The notes: a model not told the origin generated them from the letters alone. A stretch of 64,000 nucleotides of DNA from Rhizobium esperanzae (GCF_014197615.1 NZ_JACIFY010000024.1:1-64000), one strand, 5' to 3'. Shown: positions 53,161 to 61,563, counted from the stretch's first letter. Numbers and translations are program-made.

Positions 53161-53614
53161 GCTTAAGAAGGGTAGTGCCGCCGCAGCCATGGCTGTGGCG
53201 CTGGTCGGGTCGTTCGAGGGATTGCGGCAGAATGCCTATCCCGATCCAGCCACCAGGGGGCAGCCCTGGACGATCTGTTATGGCAGCACCCATGGCGTCA
53301 AGCCCGGGGACCGCAAGACGGTGGAGGAATGCAAGGCGCTCCTGGCGCTGGAGCTTACCACCTATGCGCGCGGCGTCGAAAGCTGTGTGCGCGTGCCGCT
53401 GCCGGATGCCCGCTTCGTGGCGCTGACCTCGTTTGCCTATAATGTCGGCGTCAAGGCGGCCTGCGGCTCGAGCGCAGTGAGGCTCATCAACCAGGGCAGG
53501 ACGGCCGAGGGCTGCGAGGCGCTGTTGAAGTGGAACCGCGCGGCCGGCATCGTCTTTCCCGGGCTGACCCGGCGCCGGCAGAAAGAGCGGCAATTCTGCC
53601 TGGAGGGCATCTGA
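53153..53614 (+). CDS. Endolysin, GH24 lysozyme with SAR-like N-terminus
   Basis: 153 residues. Catalytic region FEGLRQNAYPDPATRGQPWT with Glu22, Asp31 and Thr40, then CYGSTHGV, and AFVAL-type helix FVALTSFAYNVGVKAACGSS. The N-terminal weakly hydrophobic segment (residues ~7-19, Ala/Gly/Val-rich) resembles the signal-arrest-release anchors of P21-type endolysins. It degrades peptidoglycan for lysis. Its stop overlaps the spanin ATG. Confidence 0.88.
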   Translation: MNRLKKGSAAAAMAVALVGSFEGLRQNAYPDPATRGQPWTICYGSTHGVKPGDRKTVEECKALLALELTTYARGVESCVRVPLPDARFVALTSFAYNVGVKAACGSSAVRLINQGRTAEGCEALLKWNRAAGIVFPGLTRRRQKERQFCLEGI

Positions 53615-53976
53615 TGCTCTCCGTTCTCGACACGCTCAAGATGGGCGCCGGCATCGCCGCCGGGCTGGTGCTCTATCACCTCTATGCCGTTTCGATCGGC
53701 TATCCCTCGGCGGCCCGGCAGGCCCGCGCCGGCTATGTCATGCTGGCCGAGAAGGCTGCGGCCGAGGCGCGGGCGGCCGAGATGGAGCGCCAGCGCAATG
53801 CGGCCTCGCTCGCCACCGAAGAGAATCGCAAGCGCCTTCTGGCCGCGGAGGTGGCTGAGCAGGCGGCCAGAGACACACTCGAAACAGAGATCCAATCCTA
53901 TGAACGTCAGCTTTCGGAAAAGAACCGCGCTTGCGCTGTCACTGCTGCTGATCGTCAGTGGCTGCTCCGCCACTGA
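53614..53976 (+). CDS. Inner-membrane spanin (Rz-like)
   Basis: 120 residues: N-terminal membrane helix (residues ~8-26), then a long Ala/Glu/Arg-rich coiled coil and a short C-terminus. This matches i-spanins, which bridge to the outer-membrane partner and fuse the membranes at lysis. It directly follows the endolysin, and the Rz1-like gene starts inside it in another frame. Confidence 0.8.
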   Translation: MLSVLDTLKMGAGIAAGLVLYHLYAVSIGYPSAARQARAGYVMLAEKAAAEARAAEMERQRNAASLATEENRKRLLAAEVAEQAARDTLETEIQSYERQLSEKNRACAVTAADRQWLLRH

Positions 53977-54208
53977 GCGGCTGAACAGAGCCTCAGCGAT
54001 GAAGGGGCAGGCGGCGGCCGGCATCACGCTGCCGCCCTTGCCCGAGGATCTGCGCCGGCAGGAAGCGCATGCGCCCGTCGCCGAAGGCGAGCCCATCATC
54101 GCTATCCTCGCCCGCGAGCGACAGGCACTCGACCGCGCCAATGCCCGCCAGGGGCGCAGCGCGCAATTTTATGACGACCTCACCAGCAGATATGGAGCGC
54201 GCCGATGA
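53900..54208 (+). CDS. Outer-membrane spanin lipoprotein (Rz1-like)
   Basis: 102 residues, starting within the Rz-like gene in the +1 frame. A lipoprotein signal ends at LLLIVSGCS (Cys near residue 23). The mature part has the Pro stretch TLPPLPEDLRR, normal for Rz1, and a helical C-terminus. The last ~55 codons are repeated at 56170-56360. Its stop overlaps the next ATG. Confidence 0.82.
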   Translation: MNVSFRKRTALALSLLLIVSGCSATERLNRASAMKGQAAAGITLPPLPEDLRRQEAHAPVAEGEPIIAILARERQALDRANARQGRSAQFYDDLTSRYGARR

Positions 54209-55800
54209 CGCTTGCACTCGCTATGGGACTTGGTCCTTCATTCGCGACCGCCATGGCCGATGGCCATCCGGATTGGGTGCCGGACCCGAACCGCTATATG
54301 CCCTTCTCGATGGGTTGGCGCTGGCCGGCCGGCTTCGTGATGGCGGCTGGCGCCGGGCTCGGCGCGGTCGGCGGAATTCTCGCTATGGCGAATGGGCCGT
54401 GGGACATCACGTCGCCGCGCTTCCATTTTTCGGGTTGGGCATGCACGGAGGGCGGCAACGCGCCGCAGGAGATTGTCTATCCGACGGCGGCGTTCGATAT
54501 CGGCTGCGACATCTCGACTGACCGCATCAACTGGGTTCCCTTCGACTTCGCCGGCAGTGCAAGCTTCAATATGCCCGCGCAGAACCAGGGGACATGGGCT
54601 ACGGCGAATATCACGCTTCCGAAGGACGCGATCTTTTATCTGCGTCCGAAGCTGCTGATCGCCGAGGGGCAGTCCTATATCGGCAACTACCGCATCCAGA
54701 AACATCGCAATGAGAAGATGTGGGGAGCGGCGGACTGGACCGCCCTGCAGGCATTGATGGACGCGGACGCACCGAACACCGCCGCGCTCGACCAGTTCTA
54801 TAATACGGTCGGCAACGCCAGCAACAGCCAGCTCCTGCTCTATGGCCCCGATCTGATGGTCGGGCTCGGCTGGGATGGCCGGCCGATCCCGATCATTCTC
54901 AATGACAGCCTTGTGGAGCGCCAGGAGATAGCTGCCTCAGCGGACGCTCGCAGGAACCTTGGCCTGTGGCGTCGATGGCTGGATGAGCCCGATCAGAAGC
55001 AGGGCAGGCTCGTTGGCCTGATCATGGGCGTGCCAGGATCAAAGGCGGCGAACGAGTTGGCGGGCTCCGGCGGCACGATCGCGACAAGGCGATGGGCAAT
55101 CATCGACGAGGTGAAAACGCTGAATGGCGGCAAGAACTGCTGGACGGGCGTTGCCGCGATCGAGGATGGGTCGAACGACAACAGCGCGACCCTGTCGACC
55201 TGGCAGAACGCCATCTACTCCTTGACCTCCACGCGATTTCTCGGCCGCTATCCCGGCACCAAAATGCTCGCAGTTGCGATGCCGGGGCGCACCAGCGTCG
55301 GCACGAGTCTCAACTTCCAGACTGTCGCGGGGCAGACGATCGGTTCGCCATGGAGCACGAACCTCGACACCATCAACGATGCGCTGCGCGCGGGCGGCGG
55401 CGGCCGTTTCGCCGACTATATCGACGCCTATGCGTTCACGATGGATCCCGCGAACCATGGAAAGTTCAAGGGTGCCGAAAGCTTTCCGATCGGGAATGTC
55501 TCCGGCGCGACGACGAGTTCCGCCGCGGCCAAGGTTACTCAGCCGATCCTTCCCGGGGCACGGGTCAATTTCGAGACCGTGCCAGGCACCACCTACACCA
55601 CGCAGATCGTGCTCACCTGTGCTCCGGATGGAGGCGGCCTCTATGACGTCGTCCTGCAGGGCAACATGACCTTGCCCGATGGCGCCGCGGTTTTCGGTCG
55701 GACGACGGAAGAAGGCACGCATCTCGCCCTTTACGGCATCATGGATGTGTTGAGGCGTTGGGCTCAACGGGAAAAGGCAAAGTTCTACCCGGTGATTTGA
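54205..55800 (+). CDS. Large lysis-distal phage protein, unknown
   Basis: 531 residues, translationally coupled to Rz1 (ATGA). The start has a hydrophobic stretch near residues 42-62. The rest is Trp/Gly-rich and beta-like in the first 150 residues (PRFHFSGWACTEGGNAPQE; INWVPFDFAGSASFNMPAQN), then a more helical middle and a beta C-terminus. No catalytic motif recognised. A receptor-binding or tail-associated protein is possible, but the place after the spanins suggests cargo. It lies between two copies of the Rz1 3' end. Confidence 0.5.
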   Translation: MTLALAMGLGPSFATAMADGHPDWVPDPNRYMPFSMGWRWPAGFVMAAGAGLGAVGGILAMANGPWDITSPRFHFSGWACTEGGNAPQEIVYPTAAFDIGCDISTDRINWVPFDFAGSASFNMPAQNQGTWATANITLPKDAIFYLRPKLLIAEGQSYIGNYRIQKHRNEKMWGAADWTALQALMDADAPNTAALDQFYNTVGNASNSQLLLYGPDLMVGLGWDGRPIPIILNDSLVERQEIAASADARRNLGLWRRWLDEPDQKQGRLVGLIMGVPGSKAANELAGSGGTIATRRWAIIDEVKTLNGGKNCWTGVAAIEDGSNDNSATLSTWQNAIYSLTSTRFLGRYPGTKMLAVAMPGRTSVGTSLNFQTVAGQTIGSPWSTNLDTINDALRAGGGGRFADYIDAYAFTMDPANHGKFKGAESFPIGNVSGATTSSAAAKVTQPILPGARVNFETVPGTTYTTQIVLTCAPDGGGLYDVVLQGNMTLPDGAAVFGRTTEEGTHLALYGIMDVLRRWAQREKAKFYPVI

Positions 55801-55899
55801 ACAATCGCTCATTGTCAGATGGCGCGCTGGCAAGATGCTCATCGGTACGCGGGATATGATCTGCCACTGAACTTTCATTCACTGGCGATTACAGCCTCG

Positions 55900-56150
55900 A
55901 CGGTTTGGATACGCTAAACGGCACGATTTAAGCAACCGGCGGAAAGGCGAAGCTTTCATCTTGGAGCCGGTTGTGGCGATGATCCCGGCATAACCTGCCG
56001 GGGCTTGGTATCCGAGCGGCCGGATATGATTGTAGTCGTCGGCCTCGCTGATGCGCTGCGAGCATGACCGAGGCCGAAGAACACTTTCATTCAAAAGCTC
56101 GTCACGCATGCGGCCACTGAAGGATTCGACGTAACTGTTCTGCGGCGGCG
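55900..56150 (-). mobile_element. IS3-family transposase remnant
   Basis: Minus-strand codons give NSYVESFSGRMRDELLN, then (after a deletion and frame damage) EADDYNHIRPLGYQAPAGYA, the C-terminal rve region of an IS3-type OrfB. The DDE Glu falls in YVESFSGRMRDELL. Only ~80 codons remain and the inverted ends are not visible, so it cannot move. Confidence 0.8.
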
Positions 56151-56165
56151 ACGAAGGGGTAAGCG

Positions 56166-56360
56166 GTGGCCAGAGTAGCACTTCCGCGGTTGCTCGACGA
56201 TCTGCGCCGGCGGGAAGCGCAAGCGCTCGTCGTCGAAGGTGAGCTGTCATCGCGATTCCTCCCCCGCGAGCGCCAGGCGCTCCACCGCCCGAATGCCCGC
56301 CAGGGGCGCATCGTGCAATTCTATGATGACCTCACCACCAGATATGGAACAAACCGATAA
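56166..56360 (+). pseudogene. Second copy of the Rz1 3' end
   Basis: This 64-codon frame reads LLDDLRRREAQALVVEGELS, PRERQALHRPNARQGRIVQF and YDDLTTRYGTNR. The true Rz1 has LPEDLRRQEAHAPVAEGEPI, ARERQALDRANARQGRSAQF and YDDLTSRYGARR. Lipoprotein signal and start are missing. It abuts the IS3 remnant. Confidence 0.8.
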
Positions 56361-56496
56361 TACCATCTTGCTTGCCCCGAATCCGATGAGTGGAGCCCCG
56401 CCATGGGTGCTGGTCGATCTGGAGTCGATGACATCGACGAAGACCGGCATCACCCTCGAGCTGATGCTTGCGCCGCAAGACAGGGGAAGCAACTGA
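56344..56496 (+). CDS. Possible 50-residue protein after the Rz1 copy
   Basis: ATG at 56344 overlaps the end of the Rz1 copy as the 531-residue gene overlaps real Rz1. The frame reads MEQTDNTILLAPNPMSGAPP and ends at 56496. No homology; it may be the decayed start of another cargo gene. Confidence 0.3.
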   Translation: MEQTDNTILLAPNPMSGAPPWVLVDLESMTSTKTGITLELMLAPQDRGSN

Positions 56497-56649
56497 CTGC
56501 AACTTGCTGATGTGGGACTGGCTTTCAGAAATTTGATATTTCTGTCGGAGCCCCACCCTCGACCATCTGGAGCTTTTAACGGCGTTGACAGCACATCACT
56601 TTAGCAGGAAGGAGGTAATTGGTTGTCATAGCCAATCATGGAGGAGTAA

Positions 56650-57444
56650 TTGAGTAAACGGCCGAGATCGTCGAGCGAAATTCAAGACCAGCTGACGCGT
56701 TCTGTTAAATTCCTGGAGCGCTCAATAAAACACTTCGATGAAGGCGACGAGGAGGAAGCATCAAGAATTGCGGTTGAACTCCGCAAGTTGCTCCACGATA
56801 CCAGAACATCCCATTCCATCTTAGAACAGCTTGGACTGAAAGACACGCTGAGGTTTCACGATTCAGGAAGATATAGAGAAAGGTTCGATGCCGCTGCAAG
56901 TCGCTTTGCAGAAATCGAGCTAGGCTCGGGCTATGAGATTGCCGGGCGCTCACCAGTTCAGGTAGGTCTCGTATTTCCGGGGGTCAATGGACGAGCCCCA
57001 CTGTGGTACGCACCGCTCGGTCTTCGTCACGATAATCGGGATTGGCGAAGTGGCTCCTACCAAACTGGCCCAAGGCCTTTTGATGAATGGTGGAGTGATC
57101 CACTTATCGAAGGAAGTTCAGGCAGAAGCTTTAGCAGAAAAGATCTTGTGCTTTTGACTGCCAATCAGGAGAGCGGTGCCCACGTTGATCCGGAAATCGA
57201 CATTGGATTTGACGATTTGTCGAAAGATATGATGGGAGTATCCTTTGCAATCTTCGGCAAGCGGCCTTCGGCGTTGGAACTGCACAACGTGCCTATGCTG
57301 CCGCCCACGAACAACATTATTTATCCCTCTATTCGACAGATTGCGCATGAGATTCTTAAGACGCTTGATCCGCACTATAGCCTCAGCCGATCGCCTCTTC
57401 CGGAGTTCTATACGTCATCAGGAGCGTTTTGCAGGCGAATCTAA
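56650..57444 (+). CDS. Cargo protein of unknown function
   Basis: 264 residues from a TTG at 56650, with a strong GGAGGAG seven bases upstream. The N-terminal ~60 residues are helical (VKFLERSIKHFDEGDEEEAS; VELRKLLHDTRTSHSILEQL), the rest mixed, with LYAPLG-type aromatic patches and DEWWSDPLIE. The DNA is clearly more AT-rich than the virion genes, suggesting later acquisition. The pattern of an N-terminal HDTRTSHS-like helix occurs in scattered bacterial proteins without known role. A phage-defence or host-fitness function is only a guess. Confidence 0.6.
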   Translation: MSKRPRSSSEIQDQLTRSVKFLERSIKHFDEGDEEEASRIAVELRKLLHDTRTSHSILEQLGLKDTLRFHDSGRYRERFDAAASRFAEIELGSGYEIAGRSPVQVGLVFPGVNGRAPLWYAPLGLRHDNRDWRSGSYQTGPRPFDEWWSDPLIEGSSGRSFSRKDLVLLTANQESGAHVDPEIDIGFDDLSKDMMGVSFAIFGKRPSALELHNVPMLPPTNNIIYPSIRQIAHEILKTLDPHYSLSRSPLPEFYTSSGAFCRRI

Positions 57445-57819
57445 GAGAATGAGGATACCATCAGCTAGTTGGTCGCCAAGGGTCGTCCCATCATCTGCAA
57501 AAGAAAGTGGTATTTCCTTCACCTTCTAGCGTTTCCTTTTCCGTCTATTTCACTTTTCTGCACTCCGAAGAATTTATTCAATCCATAAGCAGAGCCTGCG
57601 CGTGAGGCCTTCGGTCTCGTCACTTCGGCTCCGGTTGCTGGATCACCGGCGGCGGGGTTTCGCTCTTGCCGCCGCCTTGGTCGAACGGCTTACTAGGATG
57701 CCGAGGATCGACGCGATCCACAACGCCTGCGCGCGGCATGAATAGGCCGCTTCACAAGTTCCCAAGATTCAATAGCTCCGGCTAAAAACGTTCCATCCCA
57801 CAAAAGAGCACCGACAGAG
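57445..57819. other. Intergenic stretch between cargo and DUF1515 gene
   Basis: About 375 bases, AT-rich up to 57600. On the minus strand, codons from about 57740 down to 57620 read DQGGGKSETPPPVIQQPEPK before a stop, which looks like a protein tail, but its upstream part is absent. No other feature. Confidence 0.35.
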
Positions 57820-58248
57820 ATGACATCCAATGACGATATTCTCCGCGCTCTTGGGCGCGTCGAGGGGAGGCTGACTGGCATCGAGGAAAACGTGGCGCTT
57901 CTGCGCAATGATGTCAGTGACGAAAAGGCCAATGCCCACGATTTCAGCGCCGTGATCCACGCGCGGTTCGACGAACAGGCAAGGCAGATCGCCCACCTCG
58001 ATACCAGCGTGGCGATCGGCGGCGGCGCCGACGCCCAGATCCGCGAGGAGATCAAGAGCCTGAAGGAAACGGTCGAGAAGAACCAGGAGGTGGTGACACC
58101 GGCGCTTGAAGAGTGGAAACGAATGAAATCGATCGGTTACGGGATATCGGGGCTGATCGCCTTCGCCGGGCTGACGATCGGCGGGATCATCGCCTATGCC
58201 AGCGATGGCGCGGTGGCGGCGTTGCGGCATTGGTTGAAGATCAGTTGA
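57820..58248 (+). CDS. DUF1515-like phage membrane protein
   Basis: 142 residues. A coiled-coil N-terminal domain (DDILRALGRVEGRLTGIEEN; DAQIREEIKSLKETVEKNQE) is followed by one membrane helix near residues 110-130 and a short tail. It matches the DUF1515 type found in rhizobial prophages near lysis genes. A holin accessory or superinfection function is possible. A decayed second copy lies at 59640-59780. Confidence 0.75.
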   Translation: MTSNDDILRALGRVEGRLTGIEENVALLRNDVSDEKANAHDFSAVIHARFDEQARQIAHLDTSVAIGGGADAQIREEIKSLKETVEKNQEVVTPALEEWKRMKSIGYGISGLIAFAGLTIGGIIAYASDGAVAALRHWLKIS

Positions 58249-58428
58249 TGAACGCGTGACGTCCGTGGGTGACTTCTTGCCGGCTTCTTCACACAGAAGT
58301 CTTGGCTCACCAGTGTTTGCGATTAACTTTACCTAGAAGAGTTTCCAGTTGGCACTGGACAACCTGAGATAATTTCGCACAAGGTTCGGAAAATAAAAGA
58401 ATCCGAATTCGAATGTACTGGGGGAGCC

Positions 58429-59301
58429 GTGAATCCTGCTGATCTAGATCACGCCATATTGGCGCACGTGAATGCTAAGGCGAAGGTACTTGAGGACGCA
58501 TTAGCATCCGATGTTATTTGCTACTTTGGAACTATCCACCCGCAGATAACTCGACCCTTTCGGAATTTCGTTGAAGAGGTGAAAAAAGCTTCATCAAGGA
58601 CGGAAAATACGCTCACGATTGTTCTTCGTAGCCCGGGAGGGTCGGCTGAGACCGCGGAACGTATGGTGTCAGTAGTAAGGCATCACTATGGCACCGTCAA
58701 TTTCGTGGTCCCCGACCACGCTATGTCTGCTGGCACCATATTTTGTATGTCGGGTGACCGTATCTACATGGACTATTCGTCTGCGCTCGGGCCGATCGAT
58801 CCGCAAGTCATGTCTTCTGATGGTAGTGGTTATATTGCGGCGTTGGGATATCTTGACAAAGTGACTGAGATTACGGCAAAGGCTGTGCTCACTCCGGCCG
58901 ACGTGGTGTTTTTGAGGAGCTTGGACTTGGGTAAGCTAGCTCTATATGAGCAGGCGAAAAACCTTTCGATTAGCTTGCTTAAGAAGTGGCTGGTCGTTTA
59001 CAAATTCAAAGATTGGACCGTGCACCGGACGACAAATCCCGGGGTGCCGGTCAGCTTGGAGGAGAAAGAGGCGCGCGCGGAGGAAATCGCGGCTGCCCTT
59101 TCGGACAATAAACGCTGGCATATGCATGGCAGAGCTTTGGGAATTGAGCGCCTTTTGGAACTTCGGCTTGAGATAGACGATTATTCAAAGGACGAAAATT
59201 TGCGCGTCGCGATCCGCGAATACAACGACTTGTTAACCGGATACGCCGATCGTCAAAATATGCCGATTTATCTGCACAGCCATCACACGGAGACGCCATG
59301 A
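58429..59301 (+). CDS. SppA/ClpP-like serine protease (SDH-type) as prophage cargo
   Basis: 290 residues from a GTG at 58429, with GGGGGAG upstream. ClpP/crotonase fold: IVLRSPGGSAETAERMV supplies the oxyanion loop, and DHAMSAGTIFCMSGDRIYMD carries nucleophile Ser100 in the usual AMSAGT setting, followed by SSALGPIDPQV. This fits the serine dehydrogenase proteinase (SDH_sah) family. No signal peptide, so it is cytoplasmic. AT-rich codon use differs from the virion genes. A small gene overlaps its stop, suggesting a two-gene unit. Similar proteases occur in defence islands; a defence role is inference. Confidence 0.8.
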   Translation: MNPADLDHAILAHVNAKAKVLEDALASDVICYFGTIHPQITRPFRNFVEEVKKASSRTENTLTIVLRSPGGSAETAERMVSVVRHHYGTVNFVVPDHAMSAGTIFCMSGDRIYMDYSSALGPIDPQVMSSDGSGYIAALGYLDKVTEITAKAVLTPADVVFLRSLDLGKLALYEQAKNLSISLLKKWLVVYKFKDWTVHRTTNPGVPVSLEEKEARAEEIAAALSDNKRWHMHGRALGIERLLELRLEIDDYSKDENLRVAIREYNDLLTGYADRQNMPIYLHSHHTETP

Positions 59302-59519
59302 TGTTTTATACATCCAAACTCATATCCGATGCGACTGAAAGGCAAGAGCAGGCAGTTGAAGCGGCTCTGGCTTTTGCAGATCCACTAGTGCAGGCCATGG
59401 CGCTAGCCGATCACTTCGAGAAAATTCAAGCCGAAGAATATGTTATCCCTGAAACCGCCGGCTTTCAACGAGCCCCCGAAGTCCGATCTATCAAAATAGA
59501 GTGCCATACTGCGCTTTAA
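59298..59519 (+). CDS. Small partner of the SDH-type protease
   Basis: 73 residues, starting in the ATGA overlap with the protease stop, so translation is coupled. Helical and acidic (ERQEQAVEAALAFADPLVQA; MALADHFEKIQAEEYVIP). It could be an adaptor, inhibitor or regulator of the protease. No family recognised. Confidence 0.6.
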   Translation: MMFYTSKLISDATERQEQAVEAALAFADPLVQAMALADHFEKIQAEEYVIPETAGFQRAPEVRSIKIECHTAL

Positions 59520-59639
59520 AGCTGGAAAGACACGGCTCGCTGCTGCTCTTCGACTCAAGGTTCTGTGATGCCTGATTGGTCCTTAGAGTTTCTGTTCTAA
59601 GTGCTTAGGGATGGTTTGGTGTTTGTTCCATTGGCAAAT

Positions 59640-59780
59640 GCCTTCGCTTGTCATCCTTAGCGACTGGGAGAACAGGAAAGGTAGATTGCCCAGCTGGATC
59701 TCAGAGTGACGATCAGGGGCGGAGCGGAGCGCGCACACCCGCGAAGAGCAGCCCGTCAAAAAAACCAAGAGGCGGTCGGG
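59640..59780 (+). pseudogene. Decayed second copy of the DUF1515 gene
   Basis: GAACAGGAAAGGTAGATTGC at about 59672 and GACGATCAGGGGCGG after it align with GAACAGGCAAGGCAGATCGC and GGCGATCGGCGGCGG of the intact gene (about 57975-58026), with roughly 80% identity by eye over ~55 bases. Further on CCCGCGAAGAGCAGCCCGTC matches the continuation loosely. The frame is broken. The rest of the 59520-59876 gap holds nothing else. Confidence 0.65.
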
Positions 59781-59876
59781 TCGGCGATTGAATTCAAGCA
59801 AACAGCCCTCAAATTTTAGGCATCGCTAACGAACAAATGGCCGCCCTGCTGGTTCTCCTTTCAGGAGGAAACGGTC

Positions 59877-60062
59877 ATGAAGAGCATGAACGATCGCCAA
59901 GTTCGCATTCCCGGTCCCCGGGAGCATGATGTTGCGGAACATTGCCGCAAGTTCGGGATCGGTCCGGCGGAGGAGAAGAAGCTGAAGAAACTCCTCGGCT
60001 CCCGGGCGCCGCTCCATGAGATCAGGGCGAACGCGCCGCCGCGTCAGCCGCGCTGGCGTTAG
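59877..60062 (+). CDS. Small basic protein, unknown
   Basis: 61 residues, ATG behind CAGGAGGAAACGGTC. Helical and basic: VAEHCRKFGIGPAEEKKLKK then LLGSRAPLHEIRANAPPRQP. Similar short proteins are common in rhizobia (recollection). May be the first host gene after the prophage. Confidence 0.6.
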   Translation: MKSMNDRQVRIPGPREHDVAEHCRKFGIGPAEEKKLKKLLGSRAPLHEIRANAPPRQPRWR

Positions 60063-60203
60063 CCGCCGACCATTCACGGCGCGTTACGGCGATGATTCAA
60101 AGATTGAGCGGAGGGAGCAAGGCCGCGCAGGCGAGGGACGGAAATGCCGTTGCCGGGCTTGCCAGGTGATCGATGTTTCTGCTGATGCCGCTGCCACTGG
60201 CAG

Positions 60204-60229
60204 AAAACCCCGCTCCGGCGGGTTTTTTT
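60204..60229 (+). terminator. Rho-independent terminator
   Basis: AAAACCCCGC, loop TCCG, then GCGGG followed by seven T. It lies about 140 bases after the 61-residue gene and could also end transcription coming out of the prophage. Confidence 0.75.
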
Positions 60230-60529
60230 CGGCGGCGGGGTGGTGCTCTTGATTTCTGCCGGCGTCGGGGCATACCAGTCTAACGATTGGAATATAACGG
60301 GAACAATTGGCGCTTGTTTCCTCGGCAGATGGGTCCGAGCGCCGGCTCATTATCAGCCCCGCATCCGTGGGAACTTCCGACAAACATCGGCGTTGTGGCC
60401 GACGGACCGTGCAGCAGGCCTCGTCTCCTGTGCCGTTGCTGCTACCCCTGCAGTTGCTGTGCGGTCCACTATCCCCCTGTGTCGAGGGAAGCGTTTTGCC
60501 TGGCCGGCAAGGGCCGGGAAAGCCCATGA

Positions 60530-60574
60530 GAGCGGGATGATTTTAAACCGGCCCGGCCTAAAATCATCCCGCTC
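60530..60574. repeat. Palindromic intergenic repeat with 16-bp perfect arms
   Basis: GAGCGGGATGATTTTA (60530-60545) pairs with TAAAATCATCCCGCTC (60559-60574), with a 13-base centre. The following wording (CTCGTCCGAACGCCGCGCAC) is of the kind seen in rhizobial intergenic repeats. Confidence 0.75.
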
Positions 60575-60634
60575 GATGGAAGCGTCGGCGCATGATCTCG
60601 TCCGAACGCCGCGCACAGATTTCGGGCACCGGCT

Positions 60635-60832
60635 CTAACGCCCTTGCCGCGACAGCATGAGAATGTAGTCGTCGGCGATATCGGCAACCATCATGGCGGC
60701 TTCCGCCGGCTGATATCCCTTGCAGACCGCGTCGCTGACGATTTTCAGGACGGCCGATTCAAGCTCTTCCCGGTAGTCGGAAAGGCTTTCGGCCTGCGGG
60801 CATTTTGCACGAAATTCCAACACGTTGTTCAC
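60635..60832 (-). CDS. Small helical protein, unknown
   Basis: 65 residues from a GTG at 60832, with GGAGGG eight bases upstream. SLSDYREELESAVLKIVSDA, then GYQPAEAAMMVADIADDYIL. Soluble and helical; probably a conserved rhizobial small protein. Confidence 0.65.
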   Translation of the reverse strand: MNNVLEFRAKCPQAESLSDYREELESAVLKIVSDAVCKGYQPAEAAMMVADIADDYILMLSRQGR

Positions 60833-61122
60833 GGCATACCCTCCATTTGATCTTGCTCGATCCCGATGCCTGGAAGCCGGCCTCTCCGCCCGGAGGCGGG
60901 TCAGGGGTTCCGGCGAGCTGCTTCGGGAACCAGAAATATTGCCCTGATGACAGCATGGCATAGGGACAGGTGTATTCAAGCGTATGCTGATATTAAGGTA
61001 AGCCAGTAGGGTTAATTCGTCCGCCGATGTTGCATCGTGGCATCGCAAGCCGATGCAGGGGCCGGCGGCGGCGAAGCGCGTCGCATCGAGCGTGATCCAT
61101 GCGACGCGCTGCAGCCCTTGTT

Positions 61123-61290
61123 TCAGGCGCTGATGCGGCGGCCGGCCTTGTCTGCTTCTTTGCGATTGGCACCATATTTTTCGACGATCTCCTTGGCATC
61201 CTCGTTGGAAATGCGGTGTTTCTTCGCGAAGTAGGCGACGTCGTAGGGTCCGTCGGGCGAGGCGGCTTTTTTCGTTTTGTCATTGGTCAT
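61123..61290 (-). CDS. DUF3606 protein
   Basis: 55 residues from the ATG at 61290 (an ATG at 61305 is in frame; AAAGGAAAA precedes both). Family pattern YDVAYFAKKHRISNEDAKEI then VEKYGANRKEADKA. Short, basic, of unknown function, common in Rhizobiales. Confidence 0.75.
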   Translation of the reverse strand: MTNDKTKKAASPDGPYDVAYFAKKHRISNEDAKEIVEKYGANRKEADKAGRRISA

Positions 61291-61563
61291 GATTTTTCCT
61301 TTCATGGAAATCCCGGGCTGACTGTCGCGTCATCTCGGGATGCGCCGGCGCCATCGCCGGGGAGGCGAGGCGCAAGCATGCCGAACCGGCTCGGCCAAAA
61401 ATTGATCCTGTTCTGGAGAAACCGGCATCACGTCAAACTCCGGCCGGCTTGGCTTCGTTCCCGTATGACCTTGGACGATGCGATGTGAGGAATGGCAGTC
61501 TGGGGGGAGCCGGTCCGGCAAGTCTGAAGGCTGCGGCTTAAGCCACAGGCTGCTCGATCCGGG

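Larger units (their letters stand above)
60063..60634. other. Gap with a terminator and a palindromic repeat
   Basis: About 570 bases. It holds the terminator at 60204-60229 and the inverted repeat at 60530-60574. ORFs between them have no ribosome site and no homology. Confidence 0.5.

Noticed and set aside
34581..55800. Gene transfer agent cluster instead of a phage
   Set aside because: Presence of an immunity region, a GNAT gene, cargo acyltransferases and a full lysis cassette, and lack of typical GTA tail genes, fit a temperate short-tailed phage better.
55900..56150. Functional insertion sequence
   Set aside because: Only a damaged C-terminal fragment of an IS3-type transposase, without the first ORF or inverted ends.
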